Of a DNA stretch of 64,000 nt, positions 22,409 to 64,000 are shown one piece after another. A program made the translations under genes and the position numbers. The stretch covers positions 1,922,021-1,986,020 of the forward strand of contig NC_133218.1 of NCBI RefSeq assembly GCF_040436345.1. The letters are read 5' to 3'. The notes under the pieces were generated by a model that was given only the letters and a program-made list of their open reading frames with translations, was not told the origin of the DNA and did not search any database. Numbering within the stretch: the first letter of the stretch is position 1; each line of letters starts with the position of its first letter. Origin of the DNA: Pagrus major. Taxonomy: Eukaryota; Chordata; Actinopteri; Spariformes; Sparidae.

Positions 22409-22552
22409 GTTTTGTGTCTGTGTAACTAACGTGCTGACTGTGTACTTAACGTGCTCACCTGTTTGTGTCTGTGTACAATTACTCCACGTGCCTTAAATTG
22501 CACCCCAGGGACAAATAAAGTATTTTGAATTGAATATAATTGAATTGAATTG
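22409..22552 (+). repeat. Retroposon-like 3' tail, plus orientation
   Basis: Contains ctgtgtacaattactccacg, 'caccccagggacaaataaag' and a TTGAATTGAAT repeat tail. It is the partner of the inverted copy at 19946-20104. Confidence 0.65.
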
Positions 22553-22816
22553 ACAGTTTTCATTGTCAATTTTTACTTTACTTTACTTTACTTTTACTTT
22601 GTAGTCAGATATTTTGAAAAGCTGCTAGTGTGGTTGAGACTGCATCACATGGGAACACGATGATTTGTGAAAGATACCCAATCTGTACATTCAGTCCGAC
22701 TGGTGCTGCACATCCAACTCTCAACATATTTTGTCATATATCAAATGTATCTATGCTGGGCCACTAATTGGATACTCTGGCAGTAGGGTGTCTGCTGGAT
22801 CCCCTTTTGCCTTAGT

Positions 22817-22853
22817 GTTTGTCTGTCTGTCTGTCTGTCTTTCTGTCTGTCTG
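22817..22853. repeat. (TGTC)n microsatellite
   Basis: About nine units of TGTC with one interruption. Confidence 0.95.
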
Positions 22854-23329
22854 TTTTCTCTGTATATGTCTCCAAACAGGGCAAAACAGTCAGAGACATG
22901 AATCACCAATAAGGCAGGAAACAGCACCCCCAACCGGGCCTGGTCCACAATTGAAAAAGATATTTCCAAATACTACTACTTCACAGGGTGCTGGATTTGG
23001 GTGAAATGTTGTGTTAATTGTTCCCACCACAGTGAACAAAACCCACCAAAGTTGGCCACAGACATTTAGATGTACCAGTACTATTTGAAAGTACTACTGA
23101 TACTGGTACTAAATGCAATATTGGTGTGATTTAAAAACAAAACACTAAATGTCCCCATAAGAATGTCTTTATAGGAGGGGAATAACATTCTTTAACCAAA
23201 AACTTACAGTTGGCTCCCCCACAGTTCCCTCTGCCTAACAGAGGTGTACATTTTAATCCATCTAGAGTGCAGCTGCAATAGGGGTGTGTGCTTGGTCTGC
23301 AAGTGGTATTTTGATGCATGGTACATTAT

Positions 23330-23700
23330 AGCAATTATTCAAGATTAGAATATTCCATTCTGATTTAGAAAAATCTATTGTGGAACATTGTATTCTCAAA
23401 TGTTTTATATTGAAATAGTACATAAACATTCTTTTCATTTATAATATTCTGAAATAGAATGCTCTAACAGAAAATAGGTCATTCTACAGATTCCATTCAG
23501 GATTACAACATTTTATTGCAAGAAATTCTATTCTTGAATGTTGTATTTTGCAATTGAATTTAGATGTTCTATTCTGTTTCTCTGTTGGAGAATAGAATCT
23601 TCACTCAGAAAATAGCAGTCATTCCAGAATAGAACATTCTATTGTGAAATGAAACAGAACATTCTATTCTAGAATCTTTTTTCTAAATGATTTTTGAATA
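23330..23700. repeat. Degenerate palindromic block rich in ATTCTATTCTAGAAT-like units
   Basis: Some 370 bp in which AGAATAGAA, TTCTATTCT, ACATTCTATTCTAGAATC and variants recur on both strands, so that units pair with each other. It is non-coding. It may be an old self-complementary repeat; I do not recognise a named family. Confidence 0.5.
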
Positions 23701-24992
23701 AAAGACCCATCTAAATTGATTTAATAACACTAGAGAAGATGGTCCAGGCACTATGTGACGAAACAAAACATATGAAACTGCATACTGGGCAGCTCTGAAG
23801 CCACATTGTTTTTTATGTTGCCAAAGATTTGCAAGGACCCTTCAATGTGGAGCCATTGGACTACTTACTTTACCTCTCATATTTGTCTCTGCGCCACACC
23901 TTACCTTTTTGCAGACTGAATTTCCTGCTACTGCTTCATGCAACTCCCTCCAGACAGCTCACCTACCTATAAATTATAAATGAGCATCATTTAGTGACTT
24001 AATATGCCTTATTGTTGTCCTGTTTGATGATCTGTCACTTCCTTGATATTAGCTCAAATGACCTACCTGTCAATATTACATATGTAGATCTGTTTTAGGG
24101 CTACATCCCAACCTTTGAAGAGTATACTGACCTGTAACGTCATACTTGCCTCCATTTTATCTGGTCCAATCTGTTTTATGTGGTATGTGTGCGGTTTTGT
24201 TTTTGTTTTTTTTGGTTTTTTGTTAAAAAAAAATCATCTATTTTCTTTCTCTTGTGGGTTTTATTAAATGTTTTTTGGGTTTTTTTGGGTGGTGAATTTT
24301 TAAGGTCAAACAACTTGCGCCAACTGCCTTTTGAATGTTCACGTCCCCACGTCCCCACTTTTCCATTGAAGAGTTCAGACCTAAGGGAAAAACAAACAGA
24401 CCATACAGTTCAACTATGGCTAAATTATTAATTTGTTATAATGTAATTTGACCTGTCTGCCCCTTTGATTTTCAACAAACAAACAAGAAATAACAACTTT
24501 GCAGTAAAATAACTCGTTTTACATAGTTTTACATGGCCATGGTAAGGGCCAACCTGAACAGGGTTCCATTGATAATTTCAGTAAACCTCTCAGAGGTTTT
24601 GTTATGACAGGTTCAATATGAAACAAATGATTGTTAGAATGTCATATAATCCGTTTTTCTCTAATTTTCTCAGAAGCTGTAGGATACAGTAAATTAATCA
24701 CCTAAAGAAAAATGATTATGAATTATTCAATAAAAATGAAAAAACTGCCACTGTGTTATAACATCTTTTGTGATGACTCTCCGTGCACAGTACCGTGTCA
24801 AGGTCATTGGAACACTTTGAGCAGGGGTCCGTTTTAGCGCTAGTGGACGCTCAAAGCTACCGTAACAGCTGGAATAGACGCACATCAAAATAAATGGCAG
24901 CTGGCTTGACCGGGTTTTCGCAAACGACGGCCCTTTGACCGCTGTCATTCTCCTGCTGTCTGCTGTGAGTTCACACCGCACAGCCCCGCAGC

Positions 24993-25052
24993 ATGGAGAC
25001 AGCTCTCCGACCGGACCGTGACTTCTTCCGGGACAACATGAAGGATTTATGA
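24993..25052 (+). promoter_or_regulatory. pcsk6: Upstream ORF in the pcsk6 leader
   Basis: ATG at 24993 in strong context (A at -3, G at +4) opens a 19-codon frame, METALRPDRDFFRDNMKDL, with TGA at 25050-25052. That is 71 bp before the main ATG. The surrounding 24780-25060 is richer in G+C and CpG than its flanks, fitting a promoter/5' UTR. Whether this DNA is in the mRNA is inferred. Confidence 0.5.
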
Positions 25053-25123
25053 CACATTTTACCCGAGGTTTACAGAACCAAAGACTCCGAAACCAACTTT
25101 GATTTACAAACTTAGAAGTCAGG

Positions 25124-63796
<38,673 letters not shown>

Positions 63797-64000
63797 GTCA
63801 GTGTGTTTGTCAGGTATATGCAGTTTTTTTCTGATTTGGACACCTGGGGTAAACAAGACCTGTGGCATAGCACATAAAGTTGAAAACATTCAGGTATAGG
63901 AGTCAATATATTTTGGTCTTTCCAAAAGTGCCTGTGTGCTTCTGATAATGTGTTGTAAAAGTGACCTGGAGGTTTTCATCTTGCATGACATTGAGTTTCA

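Overview
This is a stretch of teleost (ray-finned fish) nuclear genome. The genes are split into short exons with GT-AG introns and encode vertebrate proteins. The DNA between and inside them is AT-rich and packed with fish-type transposons (Tc1, hAT, Harbinger-like, ISL2EU-like, Penelope, L1- and CR1/L2-type LINEs, solo LTRs, MITEs). There are no operons, CRISPR arrays or bacterial genes. I could not fix the species.

Three protein-coding genes lie on the + strand. (1) pop4, the RNase P/MRP protein subunit, in 6 recognised exons from 3408 to 11504; its initiator exon was not found. (2) plekhf1 (phafin-1, PH plus FYVE), complete in two coding exons from 14451 to 15688, encoding 279 aa. (3) A PACE4/pcsk6-type proprotein convertase starting at 25124 and running off the right edge. 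I assembled 18 exons giving 789 complete codons. All splice phases agree, and the catalytic residues keep exactly the spacing of furin. The pop4-plekhf1 pair is also neighbouring in human; pcsk6 beside them is not the human arrangement.

Layout: 1-3.4 kb is upstream DNA with repeat fragments. 3.4-11.5 kb is pop4, whose 4.9-kb intron holds a hAT MITE with a perfect 8-bp duplication, a broken THAP/DDE transposase with a YqaJ-type first exon beside it, and a large microsatellite. 11.5-14.4 kb is spacer. 14.4-16.1 kb is plekhf1. 16.1-24.7 kb is intergenic with repeats. 24.7 kb to the end is pcsk6, whose large introns carry three separate transposon nests. At 43.1-47.3 kb a minus-strand LINE is broken by an LTR-like element and by a hAT element that itself contains a MITE. 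At 52.4-58.3 kb a plus-strand LINE is broken by a Tc1 element, itself broken by an L1. At 59.7-62.3 kb a fish dispersed repeat is broken by a long inverted-repeat element, itself broken by a solo LTR.

The three genes do not form a pathway: RNase P/tRNA processing, endosomal phosphoinositide binding, and secretory-pathway protein maturation. The most useful points for a second look are a probable GC donor and a strong decoy acceptor in pcsk6, a lysine where furin has Glu257, an altered WxxD motif in the plekhf1 FYVE domain, a 19-codon upstream ORF in the pcsk6 leader, a degenerate hammerhead-like motif in a Penelope remnant, and the exactly dated nesting order of the transposons. I saw no wholly new gene system.
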